A DNA stretch of 64,000 nt from Calidifontibacter indicus (GCF_003386865.1 NZ_QTUA01000001.1:2914001-2978000); one strand, 5' to 3'. Shown: positions 41,044-53,040, numbered from the stretch's first letter. The notes: generated by a model from the letters alone, not told the origin. Numbers and translations: made by a program.

Positions 41044-41976
41044 TCACTGCACCGAGGAGAGCGGCTTGTTGCCGATGCCCTTCATCGACTTGGTGACCTT
41101 CGTGCCGTTGGTCTCCACGAAGCAGGCCGTGATCTGGACGCCCCGCTTCCAGCCCGACTCCGGCGAACTGTTCTGCGACGGGATGATGTCGGTCCGGGTG
41201 GTGGTGCCGAGGTACTTCTGGCTGATCGGCTTGCACTTTGCGTACATCGCGGCGTTGTTCTTCGCGAGGCCCGGGTAGGGGTCACCGAACTTGCCGGTCA
41301 TGAAACCGCCGGTCGACTCCGCGACGTGCGGGCCGTTGCAGGGGGTCAGCTTGACCGAGTCGCCGCTCGGCAGCGAGCTGGTGCAGAACTGGTACTTGTC
41401 GAAGCCGTCCTTCTTGATGGCGTCCTTGGCCGAGTAGTTGATCGACTGCACGCCGCTGTCGTCGTTCTTGTACAGCATCACGACGCAGGCGATGCGCTCG
41501 TTCGACTTCGGGTCCTTCGACGGCGTGATGCCGTCGCCCAGCCACAACGTGCCGTACGCCGGACCACCGGTGTAGGTGCCGGCGGCGCTGAGGCAGGTGT
41601 AATTGCGCAGCGCCGTGCGCTTCACCAGGTCGTCGGTGTACTGCGTGTTGGGCACCACAGCGCTGACCTCCAGCTCGTGGTTGTCGGTGCAGGCGACCTT
41701 CTCGTAGGTCTTGTTGCGCAGGCAGTCGCCCACCGCGAAGTCGACCGGCGCAGTCGTGGTCGTGGTGGAGCTGGTGCTCGACGAGGTCGACGTCTCGCTG
41801 CTGGTCGAGCTGGAGCTCGACGTGGTGTCGCTGCTCGAGCTGCTGCTGGTGGACGTGGAGCTCTGCGTCGTCGACGGCTGACCGGCTTCGACGGTCGGCC
41901 CGTCGCTGCCCCCACAGGCCGCCAGCACGACCGACATCCCCACAGCTGCGAACGCAGCGAACGACCGCTTCATCAT
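41044..41976 (-). CDS. Ser/Thr-rich lipoprotein with septum-formation-like C-terminal domain
   Basis: A 310-residue lipoprotein. Signal with lipobox LAAC (Cys21). Residues about 28-78 are a Ser/Thr linker. The rest, starting VGDCLRNKTYEKVACTDNHELEV, has the C-x(9-10)-C-x(2)-xH pattern of the actinobacterial septum-formation/DUF4190-associated extracellular domain, plus further Cys pairs. Two adjacent ATGs are possible; GGGAG at about 9 nt favours the first. Upstream is the mnmA stop region. Function unknown. Confidence 0.75.
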   Translation of the reverse strand: MMKRSFAAFAAVGMSVVLAACGGSDGPTVEAGQPSTTQSSTSTSSSSSSDTTSSSSSTSSETSTSSSTSSTTTTTAPVDFAVGDCLRNKTYEKVACTDNHELEVSAVVPNTQYTDDLVKRTALRNYTCLSAAGTYTGGPAYGTLWLGDGITPSKDPKSNERIACVVMLYKNDDSGVQSINYSAKDAIKKDGFDKYQFCTSSLPSGDSVKLTPCNGPHVAESTGGFMTGKFGDPYPGLAKNNAAMYAKCKPISQKYLGTTTRTDIIPSQNSSPESGWKRGVQITACFVETNGTKVTKSMKGIGNKPLSSVQ

Positions 41977-42061
41977 CTTGCTCTCTCCCTTGGTGACGGC
42001 TCGGGCCAAGCGTATCGACGCGCGCGACGCCGGTCCGGTTCCGGCAGCGGAAAGTTCGGGC

Positions 42062-43141
42062 TCAGCGAGCCCTGGCCGTGCGCGTGATCGTCGCCGAACC
42101 GACCACCCGGGTGCTCTCGTAGAGCACCACCGACTGGCCGGGGGCGACCCCGCGGGTGCGCCGGTCGAGCCGGACGACGACGTCGTCGCCCTCGGCGGTG
42201 ACGGTCGCGGGGAACTCCTCGCCGTGCGCCCGCAGCTGGGCACCGAGCCGCACCTCGCCCACCGGCGGTGGTCCGGGCCAGCGCGTGTGCGAGCCGTGGA
42301 TCTCGTCGACCCCGAGCAGTTCCTCGGTGCCCACCACCACCGTGTTCGTCTTCGGCTGCACGTCGATCACGAAACGCCGCGCCCCGTCGGCACGTGGCAC
42401 CTTCAGCCCGAGGCCGCGCCGCTGGCCGATCGTGTAGGCGAACGCACCTTCGTGCTCCCCCACGACCTCACCGGTCTCGTCGACGATCGGGCCGGTCTCG
42501 GCGCCGAGGCGCTGGGTGAGCCAGCCCTGCGTGTCACCGTCGGCGATGAAGCAGATGTCGTGGCTGTCCGGCTTCTTGGCGACCGAGAAGCCGCGCTCGG
42601 CGGCTTCCTTGCGGATGTCGGGCTTGGTCGTGTCGCCGAGCGGGAAGAAGGAGTGGGCGAGCTGGTCGGCATCGAGCACGCCGAGCACGTACGACTGGTC
42701 CTTGGCCATGTCGACCGCGCGATGCAGTTCGCGACCGTTCGAACCCTCGACGATCTGCGCGTAGTGGCCGGTGGCGACGGCGTCGAACCCGAGCGCGAGC
42801 GCCTTGTCGAGCAGGGCCGCGAACTTGATCCGTTCGTTGCACCGCAGACACGGGTTCGGGGTGCGGCCGGCACGGTACTCGGCGACGAAGTCGTCGACGA
42901 CGTCCTCCCGGAACCGCTGCGCCATGTCCCACACGTAGAAGGGGATGCCGAGCTTGTCGGCGACCCGGCGGGCGTCGCCGGCGTCCTCGATCGTGCAGCA
43001 CCCCCGGGCCGACTCACGCAGGGTCGCGGCCGACTGCGACAGCGCCAGATGCACCCCGACGACCTCGTGGCCGGCGTCGAGCATGCGGGCGGCGCTGACC
43101 GCCGAGTCGACGCCGCCACTCATCGCTGCGACAACGCGCAT
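42062..43141 (-). CDS. mnmA: tRNA-specific 2-thiouridylase
   Basis: A 359-residue PP-loop enzyme that adds sulfur to U34 of Lys, Glu and Gln tRNAs. Seen: [10 protein letters not shown] (P-loop, 6-15), the first cysteine pair C98/C101 in [12 protein letters not shown] and the second catalytic Cys C197 in [11 protein letters not shown]. Its ATG overlaps the stop of the upstream cysteine desulfurase gene by 1 bp; the desulfurase supplies the sulfur. Confidence 0.96.
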   Translation of the reverse strand: MRVVAAMSGGVDSAVSAARMLDAGHEVVGVHLALSQSAATLRESARGCCTIEDAGDARRVADKLGIPFYVWDMAQRFREDVVDDFVAEYRAGRTPNPCLRCNERIKFAALLDKALALGFDAVATGHYAQIVEGSNGRELHRAVDMAKDQSYVLGVLDADQLAHSFFPLGDTTKPDIRKEAAERGFSVAKKPDSHDICFIADGDTQGWLTQRLGAETGPIVDETGEVVGEHEGAFAYTIGQRRGLGLKVPRADGARRFVIDVQPKTNTVVVGTEELLGVDEIHGSHTRWPGPPPVGEVRLGAQLRAHGEEFPATVTAEGDDVVVRLDRRTRGVAPGQSVVLYESTRVVGSATITRTARAR

Positions 43142-44340
43142 CAGTTGCCCCTCCCTGCGTGGTGCGCCCGCCGGGCGCGTTCGATCGCCGCCGGCAATGC
43201 GGCGAGAATCGCGTCGACGTCCGACTCGGTGCTGGTGCGGCCGAAGGTGAGCCGGAGCGCGCCGCGCGCCTCCTGCTCGGTGAGCCCCATCGCGAGCAGC
43301 ACGTGGCTCGGCTGCGGCACCCCGGCCTGGCAGGCCGACCCGGTCGAGCACTCGATGCCGGCCGCGTCGAGCAGGTACAGCAGCGAGTCGCCGTCACACC
43401 CGGGCACCCGCAGGTGGACGTTGCCCGCGAGTCGGCGCTCGATGTCGCCTTCGGTGTAGGGCCCGCTCACGGAGATGTCGAAACCGAGGTCGAGCGCGCC
43501 CTTCACCAACCGGTCGCGCAGACCGGCGATGCGGCGCGACTCCACGTCGAGCTCCGCGACGGCCGCTGTGAGAGCGACCGCGAGTCCGCGGATGGAGGCG
43601 ACGTCGAGGGTGCCCGACCGCAATTGCCGCTCCTGCCCGCCGCCGTGCGTGAGCGGGACGAGCTTGACGTCGCGCCGGGCGAGTAGGGCTCCGACACCCT
43701 GCGGCCCGCCGAACTTGTGGCCGGACAGGCTCAACAGGTCGGCTCCGCTGGCGGCGAAGTCGACCGGGACGTGGCCCACGGCCTGCACCGCGTCGGTGTG
43801 GAACGGGACACCGAATTCCCTTGCCACCGAGGCGATCTCGGCGATCGGCGCGATCGCGCCGACCTCGTTGTTGGCCCACATCGAGGTGACGATCGCGTAG
43901 CCGTCGCCGTCGTCCGCCAGCAGTTCGCGCAGGGCCTGCGCGCTCGGCACTGCTTCGGCGTCGACCTCGAGCCAGGACACCGTGGCGCCCTCGGACTTCA
44001 CGAGGTACTCGACCGGGTCGAGCGAGGCGTGGTGCTCGGTGGTGCCGACGACGAGACCGCGGCGGTTCGCGTCATGGCCGACGGCGTACCGGTACGAACC
44101 CTTGATCGCGATGTTGTTGCTCTCGGTGCCGCCGCTGGTGAAGACGACCTCCGACGGCGCGGCGCCGAGCGCCTCGGCGATCTGCTCGCGCGACTCCTCG
44201 ACGACGCGCCGCGCCGACCGTCCCGCCGTGTGCAGGGACGACGCATTGCCGACGACACCGAGTTGTTCGGCCATCGCCTCGATCACCTCGGGACGAACAT
44301 TCGTCGTCGCGGCGTGGTCGGCATAGACGTGGGAGCTCAC
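43141..44340 (-). CDS. cysteine desulfurase (NifS/IscS-like)
   Basis: A PLP enzyme of 399 residues that takes sulfur from L-cysteine. The start is [12 protein letters not shown] lysine K209 lies in [17 protein letters not shown]; the persulfide-forming Cys is C337 in [10 protein letters not shown]. The GTG at 44340 gives the conserved N-terminus. It is immediately before mnmA and translationally coupled to it, so its main client is probably MnmA. It starts opposite a divergent lipoprotein gene. Confidence 0.95.
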   Translation of the reverse strand: MSSHVYADHAATTNVRPEVIEAMAEQLGVVGNASSLHTAGRSARRVVEESREQIAEALGAAPSEVVFTSGGTESNNIAIKGSYRYAVGHDANRRGLVVGTTEHHASLDPVEYLVKSEGATVSWLEVDAEAVPSAQALRELLADDGDGYAIVTSMWANNEVGAIAPIAEIASVAREFGVPFHTDAVQAVGHVPVDFAASGADLLSLSGHKFGGPQGVGALLARRDVKLVPLTHGGGQERQLRSGTLDVASIRGLAVALTAAVAELDVESRRIAGLRDRLVKGALDLGFDISVSGPYTEGDIERRLAGNVHLRVPGCDGDSLLYLLDAAGIECSTGSACQAGVPQPSHVLLAMGLTEQEARGALRLTFGRTSTESDVDAILAALPAAIERARRAHHAGRGN

Positions 44341-44391
44341 TCGCTCGATTTTACGACTGTTTGCCCAGTGGTCCCGACGCCCGCACAGCAC

Positions 44392-44445
44392 CGGGTGTTT
44401 GGGAGACTTTGCACAGCCACCATCTCGAACCCGAGGAAACACCCG
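44392..44445 (+). promoter_or_regulatory. inverted repeat in the 5' region of the lipoprotein gene
   Basis: CGGGTGTTT and AAACACCCG form 9-bp arms separated by 36 nt, with the second arm ending one base before the ATG. It could fold across the GAGG ribosome-binding site region. Function not shown. Confidence 0.3.
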
Positions 44446-44446
44446 A

Positions 44447-45571
44447 ATGACCGCACGGCTTCGCCTGATCGCAGCGCCCCTCGCGGCGGCACTGACCCTC
44501 GTCGGATGCTCCTCGGCCGGCACGGCGACACCGTCGACCAGCAGCACGAGCCGCGCACCCGAGGTCACGTGTTCGTCGGGCAAGGCGCCGTCGTACGGCG
44601 GTGACACCGCGGCGTTCGACTCACCGGTGCCGGTGGAGAGCACCTCGGCGCTGACAGCTCAGGTGTCCGAGCCGACCCTCAGCTCCGCGCCGGCGCCTGC
44701 CGAAGGGCTGCGCATCGCGCAGGTCAAGGTCAACGCACGCGTGGTCACCAACGGTGTGTTCGCGATGCATCCGGAGGCGTTCGTGCTCGCCGACCCCTCG
44801 GGCGCCCTCTGCCCGCAGCCTGCCAAGAACCCGCTCCGGGATGGGCTGCAGGTCGCACAGGTCGACGAATCCCACTCCGCCGTAGGCACTTTGGCGTTCG
44901 TCGTGCCCGCCGAAGCCAACCTGTCCAACTACACCGTCTACTACCTGGCGCAGCCGGGTGCCCCGAAGGCGGTCGCGGCTTGGTCGGGCGAGGGTTCGGC
45001 CCCGTCCACGGCCGCAGCCACAACCACCTGCTCCGCGAACCGCTCCGGCATCAAGCTGGACGGCGCGAAGGACCAACCGTTCGGCAAGCCGTTCAGCACC
45101 GGTGACAACACGATCTCGTTGGAGGTCACCCCGAGCACCCCGTGGGGCCGCGCGCTGGAGCCCGGACAGAACCAACCCAACGACGTCAGCGGCGTCGTCG
45201 TCGGACTCGACGTGACGGCGAAGGGTGCGGTCGGCTTCGTCGAGCGCAACCAGTTCCAGTTGCTCGACGACAAGGGCAACCTGTGCCGTTACAACGAGCT
45301 GGGCAGTGACGGCGAGACCCTCACCAGCACGCTCGTCGACCCGGGCAAGCCGCGCCGGTTCTACTTGGTGTTCTGGACGCCGAAGGGTTCGGAGGTCGCC
45401 GGCTGGAAGCTGCTGTACCTGCCCGAGCCGTCCGACAAGAAGGTCGTCGCCACCTGGACGGTCAACCGCAGCGCCACCTCACCGACCGCGTCCTCACCGG
45501 CGACCAGCTCGCCGGCCACCAGTTCGCCGGCGACCAGCTCGTCGGTCAGCGCTCCCGCACCGACGAAATGA
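44447..45571 (+). CDS. lipoprotein with two Ig-like/DUF4352-type repeats
   Basis: A 374-residue lipoprotein; lipobox LVGC (Cys21). Two similar halves follow (about 35-185 and 195-350), each with one Cys at the start (VTCSSGK, TTCSANR), a conserved (P)SG.LCPQP / KGNLCRYNELG region and a YYLAQPGAPKAVAAW / LLYLPEPSDKKVVATW ending, so it is an internal duplication. The C-terminus is a 15-nt tandem repeat encoding SSPAT/TSSPAT. GAGG precedes the ATG. Its end overlaps the convergent hydrolase gene by 26 bp. Confidence 0.75.
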   Translation: MTARLRLIAAPLAAALTLVGCSSAGTATPSTSSTSRAPEVTCSSGKAPSYGGDTAAFDSPVPVESTSALTAQVSEPTLSSAPAPAEGLRIAQVKVNARVVTNGVFAMHPEAFVLADPSGALCPQPAKNPLRDGLQVAQVDESHSAVGTLAFVVPAEANLSNYTVYYLAQPGAPKAVAAWSGEGSAPSTAAATTTCSANRSGIKLDGAKDQPFGKPFSTGDNTISLEVTPSTPWGRALEPGQNQPNDVSGVVVGLDVTAKGAVGFVERNQFQLLDDKGNLCRYNELGSDGETLTSTLVDPGKPRRFYLVFWTPKGSEVAGWKLLYLPEPSDKKVVATWTVNRSATSPTASSPATSSPATSSPATSSSVSAPAPTK

Positions 45572-46808
45572 GCCGGTCGAGCACCCGCGCGTCGGCCCGC
45601 AGGCCGTCGTGCAGGAACTCGTTGGTGATCCAGGGGCGCATCCCGCCCAGCAGTTCGGCGGTTGCCATGGAGTGTTGGCGCAGCACGTAGGGGTCGTCGT
45701 AGTAGACGGCTGCGGCGCACGGCACCTCGTTGCGGGCCAGCACCTGCGCGTCGTACAACTTCGGCCAGTCACGCGCGGCGAGCAGGTCGGCCACCTTCCT
45801 CAGCCTGTGCAGCCCCCACACCTCATCGAGCAGCCACGGGAAGGGATGCTCGGCGGTGAGCATGGTCGGGTCGTCGCGGAACGAGCTGGGCATCACCCGG
45901 TCGCAGGACCAGCCGGTCACTCCCCCGTCCGCGTAACACGCCTCGTGCAGCACCGTGTAGATCGGCGTGGACGCCGGGAACGGCAGCAGCCCGCCGACAG
46001 CCGCCGCGAACATCGGCGACTGCGGGTCGCGCTCGAGCAGGTAGTGCAACTGCTCCGAGCCGTACGACATGCCGAGGCCTGCTCCGAGTTGCCGAAAACG
46101 CCTGGTGGACAGCGGGGTCCGATCCGGGAGCTCGACCCTTCCGGTCGGTCCTTCCAACAGATCGACGATGCGCCGGACGGCGTCACGGTCACCGGGAAAA
46201 CGTGCGTAGTGCCGCTCGACCAGTTCGGCGGTGCGCTCGTAGGTGGCGGCGTAGATCTCGTCGACGGACAGCCCGACCGGCGGCACCCCGCCGGTGAACA
46301 TCACTTCGGCGAGGCTGTCCGGAAAACGACTGAGGTAGTTGAGCGCGCAGAAGCCACCGAAGGACTGCCCCAGCAGGCTCCACCGCTCGACGCCGAGGTG
46401 CTCGCGCAGCAACTCGCAGTCACGCACGATCGAATCGGCGCGGAAGTTGGCGAGATATTCGGCATACTCCTGCGCGGTGCGACTGTCACTGCTGCTGACC
46501 GGAGTCGACAGGCCCGTGCCCCTTTGGTCGAGCAGCAGCACCCGGTAGTCACGCACCGCACGCGCGATCCAGCCCGGCCCGATCGGCGCGGTCGACGGAC
46601 GCGGGCTCTCCCCGCCCGGGCCGCCCTGCAGGAACACCAGGTAGGGCTTGTCGCCGCCGTCGGCCGACGCGACCTCGCGGGCGTAGACCTCGATCGTCTC
46701 CCCGGACGGGTGATCGTGGTCGAGCGGCACCATGATGCGATGCCCAGTCAGGACGAGCCCGCCCCGACGCTCGACGACGGGTGCGGCAGCAGCAGTGACA
46801 TCAGCCAT
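45546..46808 (-). CDS. alpha/beta-hydrolase, proline iminopeptidase-like (S33)
   Basis: A 420-residue hydrolase. QGGPGG (61-66), DQRGTGLS (94-101) and the nucleophile elbow GQSFGGF with Ser149 match the S33 prolyl aminopeptidase type, followed by a longer cap. It would cleave N-terminal proline from peptides. ATG at 46808 follows the usual start. Its 3' end overlaps the convergent lipoprotein gene. Confidence 0.88.
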   Translation of the reverse strand: MADVTAAAAPVVERRGGLVLTGHRIMVPLDHDHPSGETIEVYAREVASADGGDKPYLVFLQGGPGGESPRPSTAPIGPGWIARAVRDYRVLLLDQRGTGLSTPVSSSDSRTAQEYAEYLANFRADSIVRDCELLREHLGVERWSLLGQSFGGFCALNYLSRFPDSLAEVMFTGGVPPVGLSVDEIYAATYERTAELVERHYARFPGDRDAVRRIVDLLEGPTGRVELPDRTPLSTRRFRQLGAGLGMSYGSEQLHYLLERDPQSPMFAAAVGGLLPFPASTPIYTVLHEACYADGGVTGWSCDRVMPSSFRDDPTMLTAEHPFPWLLDEVWGLHRLRKVADLLAARDWPKLYDAQVLARNEVPCAAAVYYDDPYVLRQHSMATAELLGGMRPWITNEFLHDGLRADARVLDRLISSVRER

Positions 46809-46840
46809 GTGCCCCACCGTATTCGGCGCCCGGACGCGGC

Positions 46841-46872
46841 GACGCCCGCCCCGGTGAACCGGGACGGGCGTC
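46841..46872 (-). terminator. terminator downstream of etfA
   Basis: GACGCCCG/CGGGCGTC outer arms with an inner CCGG/CCGG stem and a TGAA loop, between the etfA stop and the hydrolase gene start. Confidence 0.7.
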
Positions 46873-46896
46873 GTGCGTTGGTGCGTCGGAGCGGGA

Positions 46897-47853
46897 TCAG
46901 GCCTTCGTCTGCTTGACCGCCTCGGTGGCCTGCGGCAGCACCTCGAAGAGGTCGCCGACGACACCGAAGTCGACCAGCTCGAAGATCGGCGCTTCCTCGT
47001 CCTTGTTGATCGCGACGATCGTCTTGGACGTCTGCATGCCGGCGCGGTGCTGGATCGCACCGGAGATGCCCGCCGCGACGTACAGCTGCGGCGAGACCTG
47101 CTTGCCGGTCTGGCCGACCTGGTTGGAGTGCGGGTACCAACCGGCGTCGACCGCGGCGCGCGACGCACCGACAGCGGCACCGAGGGTGTCGGCGAACTCC
47201 TCGACCGGGCCGAAGTCGCCGCCGGTGCCGCGACCGCCGGAGACCACGATCGCGGCCTCGGTGAGCTCGGGGCGACCCGACTTCTGCTTCGGCTGACGGT
47301 CGGTGATCTTGGCGCCCTTGGCGGCGTCGGAGACCTGCACGTCGACGTCGACGACGGTCGCGCCGGCCTGCGAAGCGGTCGGCGGCAGGACGTTCGGCTT
47401 CACGGTGATGATCGGGAAGCCCTTGGTCACCTGCGACTTGGTGGTGTACGAACCGGCGAAGACCGACTGGGTCGCGGTGACGCTGTCGCCGTCGACCTCG
47501 ACGGCCGACGCGTCGGTGATCAGACCGGCTTCGGCCTTGATCGCCAGGCGCGCAGCGGCTTCCTTGTTGTGCGGCGTCGACGGCAGCAGCACGGCAGCCG
47601 GCGAAGCCTGCTGGACGACGGCGTACAGCGCCTCGGCCAGCGGGGCCACCAGGTAGTTCTGCACGTCGTCGTTGTCGATGACGTAGACCTTCTCGGCACC
47701 GAACTGCGCGAGGCGCGGACGCGCGGCCTCGACGTTCTTGCCGACGAAGACCGCCGACGGGGTGCCGATCTGGCGGGCGATGGTGAGCAGTTCGGCGGTC
47801 GTCTTCTTGACGGTGCCGTCGGTGTGGTCGACCAGAACGAGAACTTCAGCCAT
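46897..47853 (-). CDS. etfA: electron transfer flavoprotein subunit alpha
   Basis: A 318-residue FAD-binding subunit passing electrons from acyl-CoA and other dehydrogenases to the quinone pool. Seen: IVVSGGRGTGGDFGPVEEFADTLGAAVGASRAAVDAGWYPHSNQVGQTGKQVSPQLYVAAGISGAIQH split by the FAD motif region, and the final EAPIFELVDFGVVGDLFEVLPQ. It follows etfB by 27 bp. Confidence 0.96.
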   Translation of the reverse strand: MAEVLVLVDHTDGTVKKTTAELLTIARQIGTPSAVFVGKNVEAARPRLAQFGAEKVYVIDNDDVQNYLVAPLAEALYAVVQQASPAAVLLPSTPHNKEAAARLAIKAEAGLITDASAVEVDGDSVTATQSVFAGSYTTKSQVTKGFPIITVKPNVLPPTASQAGATVVDVDVQVSDAAKGAKITDRQPKQKSGRPELTEAAIVVSGGRGTGGDFGPVEEFADTLGAAVGASRAAVDAGWYPHSNQVGQTGKQVSPQLYVAAGISGAIQHRAGMQTSKTIVAINKDEEAPIFELVDFGVVGDLFEVLPQATEAVKQTKA

Positions 47854-47880
47854 TACGAATCTCCTTGTCTCGTAACCGGA

Positions 47881-48660
47881 TCAGACGAACTTCTGAGCGG
47901 ACAGGAACTCGGCGAGCTTCTTGCCGCCGTCACCCTCGTCGGTGACGATCGTGCCCTGCTCGCGCGGCGGACGCTTGTCGGCCGTGACGACCTTGGTCCA
48001 CGAGTTCTCCAGGCCCACCTGCCCGGCGTCGACACCGAGGTCGGCCAGCGACCAGGTCTCGACCGGCTTCTTCTTGGCGGCCATGATGCCCTTGAACGAG
48101 GGGTAGCGCGCCTCGTCGGTCTGGTCGGTGACGCCGATGAGGGCCGGCAGCGAGGCCTCGAGGGTCTCGCTGGCGACGTCGCCGTCACGACGGCCGGTGA
48201 CGGTGCCGCCCTCGACCTTGACCTCGGACAGCTGGGTGACCTGCGGCAGGCCCAGGCGCTCGGCGAGCATCGCCGGCACGACGGCCATCACGCCGTCGGT
48301 CGAGGCGACACCGGTCATCACGATGTCGGGGGTGCCGATCTTCTTGATCGCCTCGGCGAGCACCAGCGAGGTGGCGACGGCATCGGAGCCGGCGATCGCG
48401 TCGTCGACGACGTGGACACCCTTGTCGGCGCCCATCTGCAGGGCCTTCTTCAGCGCGTCTGCGGCAGCGTCGGGACCGACGGTGAGCACGGTGACTTCAC
48501 CCTCCCCCGCCTCGACGATGCGCAGGGCCTGCTCGACCGCGTACTCATCCAGTTCGGAGAGCAGGCCGTCGACACCCTCGCGGTCGGTGGTGTTGTCGTC
48601 CTCGAACGTGCGGTCGCCTTGGGCGTCCGGCACGTACTTGACGCATACGACGATGTTCAT
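47881..48660 (-). CDS. etfB: electron transfer flavoprotein subunit beta
   Basis: A 259-residue adenine-nucleotide-binding subunit. It has the start INIVVCVKYVPDAQGDRTF region, VDGLLSELDEYAVEQALRI and the conserved MTGVASTDGVMAVVPAML motif. First gene of etfBA. A palindromic site precedes it. Confidence 0.95.
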   Translation of the reverse strand: MNIVVCVKYVPDAQGDRTFEDDNTTDREGVDGLLSELDEYAVEQALRIVEAGEGEVTVLTVGPDAAADALKKALQMGADKGVHVVDDAIAGSDAVATSLVLAEAIKKIGTPDIVMTGVASTDGVMAVVPAMLAERLGLPQVTQLSEVKVEGGTVTGRRDGDVASETLEASLPALIGVTDQTDEARYPSFKGIMAAKKKPVETWSLADLGVDAGQVGLENSWTKVVTADKRPPREQGTIVTDEGDGGKKLAEFLSAQKFV

Positions 48661-48741
48661 GCGCGTCCTTCTGTCGTTGTGGAGCGACCACCGCCGGGCG
48701 CGGCGGACCGCAAATTTGGACTGGGTTCAGCGTACCTTTTT

Positions 48742-48757
48742 GTTACTCGCCAGTAAC
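48742..48757 (-). promoter_or_regulatory. palindromic operator candidate upstream of etfB
   Basis: GTTACT-GGCG-AGTAAC is a palindrome of two 6-bp arms, followed on the minus strand by AACAAAAAGGTACGCTGAAC. TTACT-N4-AGTAA-like sites bind TetR-type regulators of fatty-acid oxidation genes in actinobacteria. The position fits an etfBA promoter. No regulator gene is near. Confidence 0.5.
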
Positions 48758-48778
48758 GCCCGGGGTCGGCCTATCGGC

Positions 48779-49312
48779 TCAGTTGTTGCGGATGTAGAGC
48801 AGCAGCATCCCAATACCGGTCAGCAGCACGATGATCCACGGCGCCAGCTTGTTCAGCAGCAACGCCATACCCTTCTGGCCCGTGCCCGGAGCCGACGTGA
48901 TCACGTCGGCCTTGTTGCCGAGCACGGCGTCGGCGATGGCCGCGCCGAGCACCAGCAGCAGACCCACCGCGAACGGGATGGCCGGTGCCATGCCGAGCAC
49001 CTCGTCGGTGTCCTGCCGCATCTCGGCCCAGCCCCACAGGGCGAGGAACATGCCGATGAGACCGATGACCGCCAGCGCGATCGCACGCACCCGAGACTGC
49101 GCGGCCGCCTTGGTGTTCGGCAGGATCACGCTCTCCGCGTAGGGCACCGGCTCACCGAACAGCGCCAGCGGCTTCTCGCCCTCCGCCTTGCACTTGTCGT
49201 CGATCGCCTCGAGCGCCGCGTTGACGACCGCTCCGGTCGCGCCCCGCTCGGTCAGCTTCGCAACGAAGGGCTCCTGCCACTGCGAGGGGATGTTCCATTG
49301 CTTGATCGTCAC
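48779..49312 (-). CDS. HAAS-domain-like membrane protein
   Basis: A 177-residue protein. Residues 1-60 are soluble and resemble a HAAS-type helical domain (NAALEAIDDKCKAEGEKPLALFGEPVPYAESV). Then there are about four hydrophobic segments (80-100, 108-128 and around 155-172). Function unknown. GTG at 49312 has AGGAA upstream. It lies between enoyl-CoA hydratase and etfB on the same strand. Confidence 0.6.
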   Translation of the reverse strand: MTIKQWNIPSQWQEPFVAKLTERGATGAVVNAALEAIDDKCKAEGEKPLALFGEPVPYAESVILPNTKAAAQSRVRAIALAVIGLIGMFLALWGWAEMRQDTDEVLGMAPAIPFAVGLLLVLGAAIADAVLGNKADVITSAPGTGQKGMALLLNKLAPWIIVLLTGIGMLLLYIRNN

Positions 49313-49449
49313 TTCAGGTTCCTTTCTGGCCCGAACAAGACGAAGGGTAGTGCCGAACCGCGCCTTCGCGGCGCAGACGGCACCACCCTTCGGTGACATT
49401 GCAGTGACCGTGCAGCGCTCGTGGGGTGACCACGGCGCCACGGTCGACG

Positions 49450-50238
49450 TCACTCGCCGCTGAACTGGGCCTTACCGGGGCCGTTCTCGACGAACGAATC
49501 CATCCCGATCTGCTGGTCCTTGGTGGCGAAAAGCCCTGCGAACTGGGTGCTCTCGATGCGCAGCGCCGTCGCCAGGTCGACCTGCAGACCCTGGTCGATC
49601 GAGGCCTTCGCCGCGCGCAGCGCCAGCCGCGGACCGTTGACGAACGGGGCGACCTTCTTCTTGGCCGCTTCCAGCACCGCCCCCGGCTCGCACAGTTCGT
49701 CGACGAGGCCGATCGCAAGCGCCTCCTGAGCGTCGATCATCCGACCGGTGAACACAAGGTCCTTGGCCTTCGCCGGGCCGACCAGACGCGTCAGGCGCTG
49801 CGTGCCGCCGGCGCCCGGAATGATCCCGAGCAGGATCTCCGGCTGACCGAGCTTCGCGTCGCTGGCGGCGACGCGGAAGTCGCAGGTCATCGACAGCTCG
49901 CAGCCGCCGCCGAGCGCGTAACCGGCCACGGCCGCAACGGTCGGCACCGGGATGGCCGCGACCGCCGCGAAGCAGTCCTGCAGCCGTCCGGCGCGCTTGA
50001 CCATCTCGGCGTAACCGGCGGTGCGCATCTCCTTGATGTCGGCACCGGCCGCGAACACCTTCTCGCCGCCGTAGACGATAACCGCGCGCACCCCGTCGTC
50101 ACGGGAAAGGTCGAGCGCCGCCGCGGCCAGGCCTTCCTGCACCTCTTCGTTGAGCGCGTTCATCTTGGGCCGCTCGATGCGCAGCACCGCGATGCCGTCG
50201 GCGATCTCGGTGCTGACGAACTCGCCGTACTGCGTCAT
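49450..50238 (-). CDS. enoyl-CoA hydratase/isomerase family protein
   Basis: A 262-residue crotonase-fold enzyme. Seen: VFAAGADIKEM (oxyanion hole), ALGGGCELSMTCDFRVA, and LGQPEILLGIIPGAGGTQRLTRLVG with the catalytic Glu. It hydrates trans-2-enoyl-CoA in fatty-acid oxidation and would work with the nearby ETF. Its ATG and the YbjN stop overlap by 1 bp. Confidence 0.93.
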   Translation of the reverse strand: MTQYGEFVSTEIADGIAVLRIERPKMNALNEEVQEGLAAAALDLSRDDGVRAVIVYGGEKVFAAGADIKEMRTAGYAEMVKRAGRLQDCFAAVAAIPVPTVAAVAGYALGGGCELSMTCDFRVAASDAKLGQPEILLGIIPGAGGTQRLTRLVGPAKAKDLVFTGRMIDAQEALAIGLVDELCEPGAVLEAAKKKVAPFVNGPRLALRAAKASIDQGLQVDLATALRIESTQFAGLFATKDQQIGMDSFVENGPGKAQFSGE

Positions 50239-50813
50239 CAGGCGCCCTCGGGCCCGGTGGCCGCGTGCGGTCCGTCGGTGGTGGCGGCCTGGTGCCACAT
50301 CTGCACCGCCTGCACGACCATCTGGGTGGTCGACTGCAGCAGCATGCTCAGGTCGGACTCGGGGATGATGAGGTGCTCGCCGGTGACGACGAGATTGCCG
50401 TTGGCGATGCCGGCCTTGATGATGTTGAGGCTCAGCGTGATGTCGTTGGCAGCCAGCAGACGCTCGGTCAGGTCGGCCGGGACGTCGTCGCCGATCTGCC
50501 ACTGGCCGAAGACGCGGATCATCGCCGGCTCGCCGTCGATGGCGCGGACGAACAACTGCTGCGGTACGGCGCCCTCGGGAGCCTCTTCGGTGACCGGCAC
50601 CAGGTAGCTCACGTCGCCGTCCTCGTCGACGGTGGCCTCGAGACCGAGCCCGCGCAGGGCCTCGACCACACGGTCGCGGGCCGGCGACTCGTCGTCCGGG
50701 CCGGCAAAGGTGGGCACACCCACCGCCGGGTCCTGCTGGTCGCCGTTCAGTCCGGCCTGCTCCGGCTGGTTTCCGGGCGTCGGGAAGTTCGGGAGTGCTG
50801 TGGGATCAGTCAT
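50238..50813 (-). CDS. YbjN-domain protein
   Basis: A 191-residue protein. Residues 1-50 are a low-complexity acidic Pro/Gly/Gln leader; the rest is a YbjN domain (ALRGLGLEATVDEDGDVSYLV and IANGNLVVTGEHLIIPESDLSM). YbjN proteins are putative chaperone or sensory proteins of unknown role. It precedes and is coupled to the enoyl-CoA hydratase. Confidence 0.85.
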   Translation of the reverse strand: MTDPTALPNFPTPGNQPEQAGLNGDQQDPAVGVPTFAGPDDESPARDRVVEALRGLGLEATVDEDGDVSYLVPVTEEAPEGAVPQQLFVRAIDGEPAMIRVFGQWQIGDDVPADLTERLLAANDITLSLNIIKAGIANGNLVVTGEHLIIPESDLSMLLQSTTQMVVQAVQMWHQAATTDGPHAATGPEGA

Positions 50814-50847
50814 AGCCGCCACGGTAGTCGACCGTAGGCTGAGCGCC

Positions 50848-53040
<2,193 letters not shown>

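Noticed and set aside
41750-41880. Ser/Thr repeats in lipoprotein genes as a CRISPR-like or tandem DNA repeat array
   Set aside because: They are irregular codon repeats inside coding frames encoding a flexible linker, without equal spacers.
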